Numbered from the stretch's first letter, positions 1 to 8,136 are shown. The stretch is DNA of 10,748 bases from Deinococcus sp. (GCA_030524065.1 JAUNHF010000017.1:1-10748), one strand, 5' to 3'. Numbers and translations are program-made. The notes: a model not told the origin generated them from the sequence alone.

Positions 1-1480
1 GCTTGGGAGAGCCGTACCGCGCCAGCAGCCTCAGGGCGTTCAGATGCCCCTCGTACAACCGCGCCACCGGCAGGCTGAGCCGGCCCACCGCCCGCAGCAG
101 ATGCAGCACCTGTGGGCCGCCCAGCCCGTAGCCCAGCCCGCCCGGCAGGGTGGCCCGCAGCAGGCCATGGCGGCGCAGCGCCGCAAACGACTTGGCCGGA
201 AAGCCGCCGTCGGCGTGGCGCAGCGGGGCCTCGGCCAGCAGGGTGGGCGCAGCGAGGGCCAAGCGGTCCAGCACCGCGCCCAGCGGCAGGGGTTCGCTGG
301 GCAAAAGGGGTGCCTGGGCCGGCCACTCGCCGCGCTCCCAAGCCTGCACCTCAAGCAGCGCGGCCGCCAGCGCCGGGTCGGCAGCCCGCCCGCCTGGCCC
401 CGGGGCCGTGCCGGGGTAATCCAGCAGTCCGTTGGGGCAGTGGCGGTCGTCCACCCAGCCGGGATGGTTCACCACCGGATAAAGGCACAGGCCCAGCAGG
501 GGCACGCCCCGTGCCCGCGCAGTCAGCGCCTGATGCGCCACCCAGCGCAGCCAGGCCGCCCGCGCCGCGCCCTCGGTGCCGGTTTCTGCCAGGATCATGG
601 GCAGGCCGTAGCGGCGGTGAACGTCCGCCAGGAGCTCGTGCAGCGGCCGGTATTCTGGGTCGGCCGGCTCCAGCACCCGCCGCCGCCCGTGGTCCGAGTG
701 GTGCACCCATTGGTTGACGGGGTAGTAGTTCAGCCCCAGCATGTCCACCAGTTCCGGCGAGCCGCCCAGCTCGGGATATAGCCGGCCCAGCAGCATTTCC
801 AGCGCCTCGAACTGCGACGCGTGGAAGCCGTCGGCCTCGGTCCATTCCTGCGGGCGCTCCGGGTGGCGGTGCACGCCAATCAGCGGCTCGGCCAGCAAAA
901 AGCGTACCTGGGGCAGCGCCCTGCGCAGCGCCCACGCCCCCGCGATGGCGGCGCCGGCCAGCTTGCGTTTGAGCTCGTGCCCGCGCCCCTGGGCGAAGGG
1001 AGCAAAGTCGCCCACCTCGCCGCCCGCCCAGGCGAAAAAGGAAATCTCGTTGACCGGGCACACCCACAGCGGGCCGTCAGTGTGCCGCGCCAGGAATTCG
1101 CCCGCCGCCTGCGCATAAGCGGCAAATGCCGGGGCGAAGTCAGGCGAGTAGGGGTCCAGAAAGTCCGGGTAGCCGTAGTGCATCAGGTCCCAGATCACCT
1201 GAACGCCGCTGGCCTGGGCCGCCCGCACCTGGGCTTCTGCCGAGCTGAAGTCGTATTCGCCGGGCCGCCGCTCGATCAGCGGCCAGCGCAGGCCGTCGCG
1301 CACGGTGCCCAGGCCCAGACTCTGCAAGGCGGCGTAGTCGCCCGCCGCCAGCCGGTCGTGGGCGGTGGCATCAATCACGTCCACCCGCCGCCCGGAGCGC
1401 AGCCGGTGGGTACTGCATTCGAAGCCGCCCATCCAAAAAGAGCGGAAGGGGGAAAAAGGTTCATTCACGCTTTCCACCAT
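1..1480 (-). CDS. GH1-like glycoside hydrolase fused in frame to an acyl-CoA dehydrogenase-like domain (partial, 3' end outside window)
   Basis: The frame is open without a stop for 493 codons, from ATG at 1480 to the left edge. GGAG lies 6 bases before the ATG. Residues about 15-375 look like a clan-A (beta/alpha)8 glycosidase of GH1 type: RDGLRWPLIE near the N-terminus, WDLMHYGYPDF, a VNE motif whose Glu145 would be the acid/base, GLNYYP, and LAETGTEG with Glu299 as candidate nucleophile. After an Ala/Pro-rich linker, residues about 395-493 read as an acyl-CoA dehydrogenase N-terminal domain: FPAKSFAALRRHGLL, a Gly-rich LPGGLGYGLGG, and LRAVGRLSLPVARLYEGH. There is no stop or Met between the parts. 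No signal peptide is visible, so it is probably cytoplasmic. The glycosidase assignment is firm at fold level; the substrate is unknown. The dehydrogenase part is incomplete, so its catalytic base cannot be checked. It is divergent from the oxidoreductase at 1655. Confidence 0.82.
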   Translation of the reverse strand, partial: MVESVNEPFSPFRSFWMGGFECSTHRLRSGRRVDVIDATAHDRLAAGDYAALQSLGLGTVRDGLRWPLIERRPGEYDFSSAEAQVRAAQASGVQVIWDLMHYGYPDFLDPYSPDFAPAFAAYAQAAGEFLARHTDGPLWVCPVNEISFFAWAGGEVGDFAPFAQGRGHELKRKLAGAAIAGAWALRRALPQVRFLLAEPLIGVHRHPERPQEWTEADGFHASQFEALEMLLGRLYPELGGSPELVDMLGLNYYPVNQWVHHSDHGRRRVLEPADPEYRPLHELLADVHRRYGLPMILAETGTEGAARAAWLRWVAHQALTARARGVPLLGLCLYPVVNHPGWVDDRHCPNGLLDYPGTAPGPGGRAADPALAAALLEVQAWERGEWPAQAPLLPSEPLPLGAVLDRLALAAPTLLAEAPLRHADGGFPAKSFAALRRHGLLRATLPGGLGYGLGGPQVLHLLRAVGRLSLPVARLYEGHLNALRLLARYGSPK

Positions 1481-1642
1481 GCTTCACTCCACACTCAGGC
1501 GGATGAATTTTCTGCCTGACACGCCACTTTTCTGAAGGGACGGCCAACGCGGGCGGGGTGGGGCCGGTCAGCGACTTGCGGGCAGGACGGGAAATGGAGC
1601 CGCGCAGCGTAAGGTGTACCGCAACAGGTCACAGAACTGCTC

Positions 1643-1648
1643 TAGGCT
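1643..1648 (+). promoter_or_regulatory. -10 element (TAGGCT) for a leaderless transcript of the GFO/IDH/MocA gene
   Basis: TAGGCT fits TANNNT and ends 6 bases before the ATG at 1655, so transcription would start at or next to the start codon. No Shine-Dalgarno sequence lies between. No convincing -35 was found. The placement matches three other genes in this window. Confidence 0.5.
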
Positions 1649-1654
1649 GAGAAC

Positions 1655-2761
1655 ATGACTGCCACTATCACTGCCAACCAGCCGCCAACTGGCCGCGTCG
1701 GATACGCCATCGTGGGTGTGGGCCAGCTGACCAAGGATGAGCTGATTCCTGCCCTGCGCGGGAGCGAGCACGCCTACCTGGCTGCCCTGGTCACGGGCGC
1801 TGAGGACAAGGGCGAAGCGCTCAAAGTCTCGTCGCTGCGCCCAGAGGACATCTACGCCTACGAGGACTTTGAGAGACTGGCCGACCGGGATGATGTTCAG
1901 GCGGTGTATATCGTGTTGCCCAACGCGCTGCACCGCGAATACACCGAGCGGGCCGCCCAGATAGGCAAGCATGTGCTGTGCGAAAAGCCGCTGGCGTCCA
2001 CCCCCGAAGACGCCAGCGCGATGGTGCAGGCCTGCCGGGACGCTGGCGTGCTGCTGATGACCGCCTACCGCTGCCAGTACACCCCCGAACACTGGGCGGT
2101 GCGGGACGCTGCGCAGTCGGGGCAGTTGGGGCCAGTGCGGCTGCTGAACTCGGTGCACACCCATGTGGAGGACGACCCGGATGTATGGCGGCTGGAGCGC
2201 AAAGTGGCCGGTGGTGGCCCCCTGCTGGACATCGGCCTGTACTGTCTGAACACGGTGCGGTTCGTGCTGGGCCGCGAGCCGCAGTGGGTGGAAGCCAGCC
2301 TGGACCAGCCACAGGACGACCCCCGCTTCTGCGAGGTGGAGCGCAGCGTCAGCTTTCGCCTGGGCTTTGCAGGCGGGGTCATCGCCGACTGCCAGTCAAG
2401 CTACGCGGCGCTGGACGTCAATATCCTGCGGGTGATGGGCGAAGCGGGCCACGCGGCGCTGGACCCGGCCTTCCAGTACAGCGGCCTCTGCCTGACGGTC
2501 ACCACCGCTGGGGCCCAGCAGCAGCCCAGCTTCCCCAATTACGACCAGTTCACGCTGGAAGTGGATCACTTCGCTGCCTGTATCCGCAGTGGGGTGCAGC
2601 CCTGGACCCCCGGTGAAGAAGGGGTGCAGGATCAGCGCCTGATGGCCGCCATCTATGAAGCGGCCCGCACCGGCCAGCGGGTCACGCTCGACGCCCCGGC
2701 CGGCCAGGACGTATTCCGGGGCACGCCGCCTCAGGTGCCGGGCCGCCCCAGCACCCACTGA
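1655..2761 (+). CDS. GFO/IDH/MocA-family NAD(P)-dependent sugar oxidoreductase
   Basis: The 368-aa product has the usual length and two-domain plan of this family. Residues 15-115 form the Rossmann half, with RVGYAIVGVGQ as the dinucleotide-binding loop and LCEKPLA (Glu110-Lys111-Pro112) carrying the conserved Lys of the EKP motif. The C-terminal alpha/beta domain includes GGGPLLDIGLYCLN (Asp192, Tyr196), a substrate-site signature typical of glucose-fructose oxidoreductase and D-xylose dehydrogenase relatives. These enzymes oxidise or reduce sugars, polyols or their derivatives. The exact substrate cannot be read from sequence. No signal peptide is seen, so it is cytoplasmic, unlike Zymomonas glucose-fructose oxidoreductase. 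ATG at 1655 is chosen because the frame has no better upstream start and a -10 element sits 6 bases before it. It diverges from the glycosidase-dehydrogenase gene, which suggests a shared carbohydrate role, but this is inference. Confidence 0.9.
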   Translation: MTATITANQPPTGRVGYAIVGVGQLTKDELIPALRGSEHAYLAALVTGAEDKGEALKVSSLRPEDIYAYEDFERLADRDDVQAVYIVLPNALHREYTERAAQIGKHVLCEKPLASTPEDASAMVQACRDAGVLLMTAYRCQYTPEHWAVRDAAQSGQLGPVRLLNSVHTHVEDDPDVWRLERKVAGGGPLLDIGLYCLNTVRFVLGREPQWVEASLDQPQDDPRFCEVERSVSFRLGFAGGVIADCQSSYAALDVNILRVMGEAGHAALDPAFQYSGLCLTVTTAGAQQQPSFPNYDQFTLEVDHFAACIRSGVQPWTPGEEGVQDQRLMAAIYEAARTGQRVTLDAPAGQDVFRGTPPQVPGRPSTH

Positions 2762-2813
2762 GCGCCGCCGCAGACTGGCCGCTGCTGGCTCCCCCACAGA
2801 CCACAGACTAGGG

Positions 2814-3398
2814 TCAGCCGAACGAGCGGTACATCCGCACGATATTGCTGACATAGTTGCGTGTTTCGGTGATGTTGGGCACGCAATTACAGGCGGCCAC
2901 CCGCCCAGGGCCGGCGTTGTAGGCCGCCAGCGCCAGCTCAATGCGCCCGAAGCGCTGATACTGCTGGCGCAGGTAGCGGGCGGTGCCCCACAGGTTCTGC
3001 TGCGCGCTATACGGGTTGACGCCCAGGCCACGGGCGGTGGCCGGCATCAGCTGACCCAGGCCCACTGCCCCGGCGTGCGACACAGCATTCTGGCAAAAGC
3101 CGGATTCATGCCACACCAGCGAAAACAGCAGGTTCGCGGGCACTCCCTCGGCCTGAGCATATTGGCGCAGCCACGCGGAGTACTCCTGAGGAATCAGAAT
3201 CTGCCGGCGCCCGGCGCTGTAGATCAGTTGTCCGCGTTCATGCGGAGCGCACGAGGTCCAGCCGCGCTGCACCGGCGCCACCTGCCCAGGCGCGGTCACA
3301 CCCCGGCCCTGCATATTCTGAGCCTGCGTATTTTGGGCCTGGGCAGCGCTGCCCAGCGCCAACACCCCGGCGGCCATCAGTCGAGCCATCCACGTCAT
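2814..3398 (-). CDS. Exported lytic transglycosylase (SLT domain)
   Basis: The product is 194 aa from ATG at 3398. Residues 1-21 are a signal peptide (basic-hydrophobic, ending AQA) and are followed by a Gln/Asn-rich linker to about residue 45. The SLT domain covers about 72-194: VWHESGF with catalytic Glu98, AVGLGQLMPATA, NLWGTARYL, ALAAYNAGPGRV and a C-terminal TETRNYVSNIVRMY. This family cleaves the MurNAc-GlcNAc bond of peptidoglycan, leaving 1,6-anhydromuramic acid, so it should act in the cell envelope. Four cysteines (50, 102, 170, 172) in an exported protein suggest disulfides. The frame is open further upstream, but this start is preferred because it begins the signal peptide and sits 6 bases after a TATAAA -10 element. 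It is convergent with the MocA-type gene and divergent from molybdopterin synthase. Confidence 0.93.
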   Translation of the reverse strand: MTWMARLMAAGVLALGSAAQAQNTQAQNMQGRGVTAPGQVAPVQRGWTSCAPHERGQLIYSAGRRQILIPQEYSAWLRQYAQAEGVPANLLFSLVWHESGFCQNAVSHAGAVGLGQLMPATARGLGVNPYSAQQNLWGTARYLRQQYQRFGRIELALAAYNAGPGRVAACNCVPNITETRNYVSNIVRMYRSFG

Positions 3399-3404
3399 GA
3401 TTCT

Positions 3405-3410
3405 TTTATA
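3405..3410 (-). promoter_or_regulatory. -10 element (TATAAA) for a leaderless transglycosylase transcript
   Basis: On the minus strand TATAAA is followed by six bases (AGAATC) and then the ATG at 3398. GTGACA at 3437-3432 resembles a -35 but the 21-bp spacing is long. Two palindromes, GGCACGTGCC (3422-3431) and CCTGTcACAGG (3430-3440), lie just upstream and could be an operator. Confidence 0.55.
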
Positions 3411-3519
3411 GAGGGCCGGCTGGCACGTGCCTGTCACAGGTCATCAGTCATAGGCCGCCCGCCGGTGACACAGGCCAGCCTGACCGCTTGCCGTTACAGG
3501 CGCTGGGCCGCCCGCCCCC

Positions 3520-3525
3520 TACAAT
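3520..3525 (+). promoter_or_regulatory. -10 element (TACAAT) for a leaderless MoaD-MoaE transcript
   Basis: TACAAT ends 7 bases before the ATG at 3533, which sets transcription start at about the start codon. It also argues against the in-frame ATG at 3524, which overlaps the element. No Shine-Dalgarno is present. No -35 with normal spacing was recognised. Confidence 0.55.
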
Positions 3526-3532
3526 GCCTGCC

Positions 3533-4252
3533 ATGACTTCCACGCCACTTACTGTTCAGGTGCTGCTGTTCGCCCATCTCAGCCGTCAGGTGCCTCAGCC
3601 GGAGTTTGCAGCCCAGGTGCCGGCCGGGGCCACGGTGCGCGACCTCGCCCGGCAGCTTCAGGAGGAATGCGGCCTGGACCTGAGCGGCTGCATGGCCGCC
3701 GTGAATGAGAGTTACGCGGCGCCCGGCACCGCCCTGCAGCAAGGCGACGAGGTGGCCTTTTTGCCGCCCGTGGCCGGTGGGTCGGGTGAGCCGCGCCCGG
3801 CGGCGGAGCTGACCGTTGCCCGCGTGACCCCCGAGCCGCTCGGTTTGCAGGCAGCTGCGGAGTTTGTGGTCCGTCCCCGCTACGGGGCTCAGAGCTATTT
3901 TGTGGGCACGGTGCGTTCGCCCAACCGGGGCCAAGCCGTCACCCTGATCGAATACGAAGCCTATGCCAGCATGGCCGAGAAGGTGCTGCGTGAGGCGGCG
4001 GCGCAGGCCCGCGAACGCTTCGGGGGCGAAGGCGGCGATCTGGCGGTGTATCTGGCCCACCGGATAGGGCGCCTGCAACCGGCCGAGGCCAGCATCGTGA
4101 TCGGGGTGGGCAGCCCTCACCGCCGCGCCGCACTAGAAGCAGTGGACTGGCTGATCGAGCATGTCAAAGCGGTGATTCCGGTCTGGAAGCTAGAAGAGCT
4201 GGAAGACGGGCAGCGCTGGGTGGAGGGAGCTTACCCGGCAGAACCGCTCTAA
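3533..4252 (+). CDS. Fused molybdopterin synthase: MoaD small subunit joined to MoaE large subunit
   Basis: The 239-aa protein combines both subunits of molybdopterin synthase, which adds two sulfurs to cyclic pyranopterin monophosphate. Residues 1-83 are a ubiquitin-like MoaD domain (VQVLLFAHLSRQV, VNESYA, GDEVAFLPPVAGG) ending in Gly82-Gly83. In free MoaD the Gly-Gly is the C-terminus and receives the thiocarboxylate; here it is followed by a linker SGEPRPAAE. Residues about 90-239 are MoaE: FVGTVRSPNRG, IEYEAYASMAEKVL, HRIGRLQPAEASIVIGV, SPHRRAALEAVDWL and IPVWKLE with the expected active-site Lys219. The order MoaD-MoaE is the same as mycobacterial MoaX, for which cleavage after the Gly-Gly is the accepted model. 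No other molybdenum cofactor gene is in the window. ATG 3533 is chosen over 3524 because of the -10 position. Confidence 0.93.
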   Translation: MTSTPLTVQVLLFAHLSRQVPQPEFAAQVPAGATVRDLARQLQEECGLDLSGCMAAVNESYAAPGTALQQGDEVAFLPPVAGGSGEPRPAAELTVARVTPEPLGLQAAAEFVVRPRYGAQSYFVGTVRSPNRGQAVTLIEYEAYASMAEKVLREAAAQARERFGGEGGDLAVYLAHRIGRLQPAEASIVIGVGSPHRRAALEAVDWLIEHVKAVIPVWKLEELEDGQRWVEGAYPAEPL

Positions 4253-4264
4253 GGCGCAGAAGTG

Positions 4265-4342
4265 TTGCGGGGCTCTCCCTGGGAGCCGCGAAGTACTGGT
4301 GCTGGTCTGCTCCCGGGCTCCCGTACAGGGAGAGCCCCGCAA
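4265..4342. repeat. 17-bp perfect inverted repeat with inner 6-bp stem, interleaved with a second 9-bp inverted repeat
   Basis: The arms TTGCGGGGCTCTCCCTG (4265-4281) and its exact reverse complement (4326-4342) are separated by 44 bases. Inside, GGAGCC (4282-4287) pairs with GGCTCC (4316-4321). A 9-bp arm in the loop, TGGTCTGCT (4303-4311), is the exact reverse complement of AGCAGACCA downstream (4355-4363), a pseudoknot-like topology. It lies 12 bases after the MoaD-MoaE stop, between convergent genes. There is no T-run after it on the plus strand, so it is not a standard terminator. It may be a REP-like or small noncoding repeat, or a barrier/mRNA-end structure. Confidence 0.75.
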
Positions 4343-4374
4343 TTTCCGGGTAGCAGCAGACCACCCTAACGGCC

Positions 4375-4404
4375 AAAAAAACACCCCCCGGTTCTTCCGG
4401 AGGG
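4375..4404 (-). terminator. Rho-independent terminator of the lipoprotein gene
   Basis: On the minus strand an 8-bp stem CCCTCCGG / CCGGGGGG (one G-U pair) closes a 5-base loop AAGAA and is followed by TGTTTTTTT. It starts 20 bases after the lipoprotein's TAA. There is no T-run in the opposite direction, so it works one way. Confidence 0.85.
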
Positions 4405-4423
4405 CACAGGGTCACTGGGCCGC

Positions 4424-4966
4424 TTAGTAGCGGGTGATCTTGGTGGCCATAATGGTGTTGGTGGCGCTGTCGATTTCGCCTTCCACCGCAATGTCCTGGC
4501 CCATACGGTCTTCGCCGTAGAAGCCGTCCACGTCCCAAGCCTGGTCGCCGTCCATGTACTGGGTGTTGTCGTCCACCATCACGGTGTAGGACTTGTCGCC
4601 TTCCATCATGGTAAAGGTGCGGCCGGTGGCGTCCCAGCTCTCCACGGTGCCTTCGATGCCGTCGCCGGCAGCCATATCGACTTCATCAGCCACGTTGGCG
4701 TTGTCGTCGTTCGCCATGGTGCCGCTGACAGTGGCGTCGCTGGCCATGTCTTCGGTCATGGTGGTGCTGCTCTCGGTGGTGGTCATTTCGGTGGTGGAGT
4801 CACTCGCCATCTCAGTGGCAGTGTCACTGGACACACTGGTCGTGCCCTCGGTGGTCTGCTCGGTCGTGGTGGTGGTGCTGGTGGTGGTCTCGGTGTCGGT
4901 CGGAGCACAGGCCATCAGAGCCGTGCTGGCGATCATCATCAGAAAAATCTTCTTCATGGCGCACAT
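4424..4966 (-). CDS. Putative lipoprotein with Thr/Ser/acidic stalk and DUF5666-like C-terminal domain
   Basis: The 180-aa product begins with a lipoprotein signal: basic MKK, a hydrophobic stretch, and lipobox LMAC with Cys20 as lipidation site. Residues about 21-100 are low complexity, dominated by Thr, Ser, Asp/Glu and Met, with near-repeats such as TEMASDSTTEM and TEDMASDAT; this looks like a flexible acidic stalk. Residues about 103-180 form a small beta-rich domain (IEGTVESWDATGRTFTM, YTVMVDDNTQY, IAVEGEID, IMATKI) resembling DUF5666-like OB-fold domains. The function is unknown; envelope attachment is inferred. ATG 4966 is chosen because AGG lies 7 bases upstream. ATG 4957 (starting MKK) gives the same mature protein, and ATG 4993 lacks a ribosome site. 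It has its own promoter and terminator, so it is probably monocistronic. Confidence 0.85.
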   Translation of the reverse strand: MCAMKKIFLMMIASTALMACAPTDTETTTSTTTTTEQTTEGTTSVSSDTATEMASDSTTEMTTTESSTTMTEDMASDATVSGTMANDDNANVADEVDMAAGDGIEGTVESWDATGRTFTMMEGDKSYTVMVDDNTQYMDGDQAWDVDGFYGEDRMGQDIAVEGEIDSATNTIMATKITRY

Positions 4967-5018
4967 CTTGCGGCCTGGCTCTCTGAGCAACATGAGAAAA
5001 ATTGCGGGTCAATTTGCC

Positions 5019-5048
5019 AGTATAATATATGTGAGGGAAAAAATGCAA
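5019..5048 (-). promoter_or_regulatory. Promoter of the lipoprotein gene
   Basis: Read on the minus strand, TTGCAT (5048-5043) is followed after 18 bp by TATACT (5024-5019), a good sigma-70-type -10 in an AT-rich stretch. The predicted start near 5012 gives a leader of about 45 bases to ATG 4966. Confidence 0.6.
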
Positions 5049-5118
5049 AAAGGGTCTCGATCGGCAATTTAATCTGTCAAATACACTGCAAACCGAAAGA
5101 GCGCTGACTGACGCTTTC

Positions 5119-5146
5119 TTGACATAACGTTCATTTTTGCAATACT
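5119..5146 (+). promoter_or_regulatory. Plus-strand sigma-70-type promoter upstream of the PTS permease
   Basis: A consensus -35 TTGACA (5119-5124) is spaced 16 bp from AATACT (5141-5146). The predicted start is near 5153, which would give the permease mRNA a leader of about 415 bases, or else a separate RNA. No competing gene lies directly downstream. Confidence 0.5.
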
Positions 5147-5183
5147 GCGGGGTGGCGAGCCGGGTGAAAACCTTCATGTTGAG

Positions 5184-5233
5184 CCAGCTGGGAGGGTCAC
5201 CGAAAGCCTATAGGCGCTGGATGCCCGGGCATC
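5184..5233. repeat. Cluster of three perfect palindromes
   Basis: CCAGCTGG (5184-5191), GCCTATAGGC (5206-5215) and GATGCCCGGGCATC (5220-5233) are each exact palindromes, within 50 bp and starting about 30 bp after the predicted plus-strand transcription start. The third is extended by partly pairing flanks (GCGCTG / CAGGCGC). They could be operator sites for a dimeric regulator or part of an RNA structure. Confidence 0.55.
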
Positions 5234-5541
5234 AGGCGCAGCCCATCTGCGAACGCCCGTGTCTAAAGGATGATTCCCGGCCCAACAGCAGGGCCAGTCG
5301 GCAGTGCCGGCCAAAACAGGGCAGGCTGAGGAAAGAAGAGTCGTTGTGGTGAGCACCAGACTCACAAACACTGCGGTGGGGCACCAAAGCCGGGAGCGCA
5401 TCACTGGCTGATCTCGCGTTGCAGGCCACTTGCCACCTCGGGATGGTCCGGGTCTATCCTCTGCCCCTAGAAGTTTTGCGGGCATACTGTCAGGCACCGG
5501 TATCACCCACTTCTCCTGAGCTGGCCCAAGAATTTTGTCTT

Positions 5542-5547
5542 TATGCT
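5542..5547 (+). promoter_or_regulatory. Possible proximal -10 element (TATGCT) of the PTS permease gene
   Basis: TATGCT fits TANNNT and would place a transcription start near 5554, just before AAAGGA (5556-5561), which sits 7 bases before the ATG and is the likely ribosome binding site. No matching -35 was found, so this is a weak alternative to the promoter at 5119. Confidence 0.3.
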
Positions 5548-5568
5548 GAGCTCTGAAAGGAAATTGTT

Positions 5569-7671
<2,103 letters not shown>

Positions 7672-7694
7672 GCCTGCCCAGTCTCGCTCAGCGT

Positions 7695-7721
7695 GCCGGC
7701 CCTCCCCGTGGGGGCCGGTTT
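7695..7721 (+). terminator. Possible weak rho-independent terminator after the PTS permease
   Basis: CCGGCCC (7696-7702) pairs exactly with GGGCCGG (7712-7718) across a 9-base loop, followed by only TTT. It starts 24 bases after the stop codon. The short T-run suggests partial termination or attenuation. Confidence 0.5.
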
Positions 7722-7736
7722 GCTGTGGCCGGCCGT

Positions 7737-7775
7737 CCTGACACGACATCCTGAAACGACATGTTGAGACGTGTG
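7737..7775 (+). repeat. Tandem 13-bp repeat upstream of ptsH
   Basis: CCTGACACGACAT (7737-7749) is followed directly by CCTGAAACGACAT (7750-7762), differing at one base. A degenerate third unit (7763-7775) keeps TGA and ACG in register. GACACGAC (7740-7747) also recurs inverted as GTCGTGTC (7804-7811). Possible regulator-binding sites. Confidence 0.5.
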
Positions 7776-7862
7776 CTGGTGGCAGTTATGGGCAGCGCGG
7801 GTAGTCGTGTCCTATAAGTTGGGGTGTGTCCTTCGTCCTGGAGCCGACTGTCAGCCCTGCGC

Positions 7863-7868
7863 TATGCT
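7863..7868 (+). promoter_or_regulatory. -10 element (TATGCT) for leaderless ptsH transcription
   Basis: TATGCT ends 6 bases before the ATG at 7875, the same geometry as three other genes here. The GGGGGA just before the ATG is too close to act as a normal Shine-Dalgarno. Another AT-rich candidate, TATAAG (7813-7818), lies upstream. Confidence 0.5.
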
Positions 7869-7874
7869 GGGGGA

Positions 7875-8136
7875 ATGGAACAGAATTTCATCGTGACCGA
7901 CGAACACGGACTGCACGCCCGCCCCGCCTCGGCGGTCGTTAAGGCAGCGACGCCCTTCGCGGCCGATCTGAAACTGGTGGCCGGTGACAAGGCCGTGAAC
8001 CTCAAAAGCCTGATGAGTGTGCTGAGCATGGGGCTGACCAAGGGCAGTGCTTTTGCCCTGCGCGCCGAGGGCGATGACGCCCAACAGGCCCTGGACACCG
8101 TGGGGCAGGCGCTCGTGGACCAGGGTCTGGCGCAGC

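Larger units (their letters stand above)
4967..5568. other. Gene-free intergenic region with AT-rich divergent promoters and palindromes
   Basis: About 600 bases lie between the lipoprotein and PTS permease starts. By hand count 5001-5150 is about 41% GC, far below its surroundings, and holds a minus-strand promoter and a plus-strand one facing away from each other. Positions 5151-5568 return to high GC but lack a convincing gene. The only plus ORF of note (5176-5352, 58 codons) uses AGG repeatedly and has no clear ribosome site. Small potential hairpins occur at 5279-5295 (GGCCC/GGGCC), 5349-5365 (GTGAG/CTCAC) and 5375-5385 (GGTG/CACC). No known riboswitch, tRNA, 4.5S, RNase P or tmRNA signature was recognised. 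Confidence 0.6.

Noticed and set aside
44..781. Long plus-strand ORF opposite the glycosidase-dehydrogenase gene
   Set aside because: It is the antisense shadow of a conserved GC-rich gene. The translation is Gln/Arg/Pro-rich with no recognisable domain, while the minus frame carries clear family motifs.
4265..4342. Inverted repeat read as a terminator of the MoaD-MoaE gene
   Set aside because: The right arm is followed by AATTTCCGGG, not a T-run, and the loop is long.
4265..4342. Inverted repeat read as an insertion-sequence remnant or MITE
   Set aside because: No target-site duplication flanks the arms and there is no transposase fragment. Copy number could not be examined.
5021..5026. 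TATAAT on the plus strand as a second plus promoter
   Set aside because: No -35 was found at normal spacing. The same bases serve the minus-strand -10.
5075..5080. TTGACA on the minus strand as a -35 for the lipoprotein gene
   Set aside because: No -10-like sequence lies 16-18 bp downstream. The TTGCAT/TATACT pair is better spaced.
5119..5128. TTGACATAAC as a half of the Deinococcus radiation/desiccation response motif
   Set aside because: Only the right half resembles the palindromic consensus; the left half does not match. A plain -35 element explains the sequence.
5176..5352. Small basic plus-strand ORF (58 codons) after the TTGACA promoter
   Set aside because: It has no clear ribosome site, repeated AGG codons, third-position G/C (about 74% by hand count) below the neighbours, and no family resemblance. 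A leader peptide remains possible but is unsupported.
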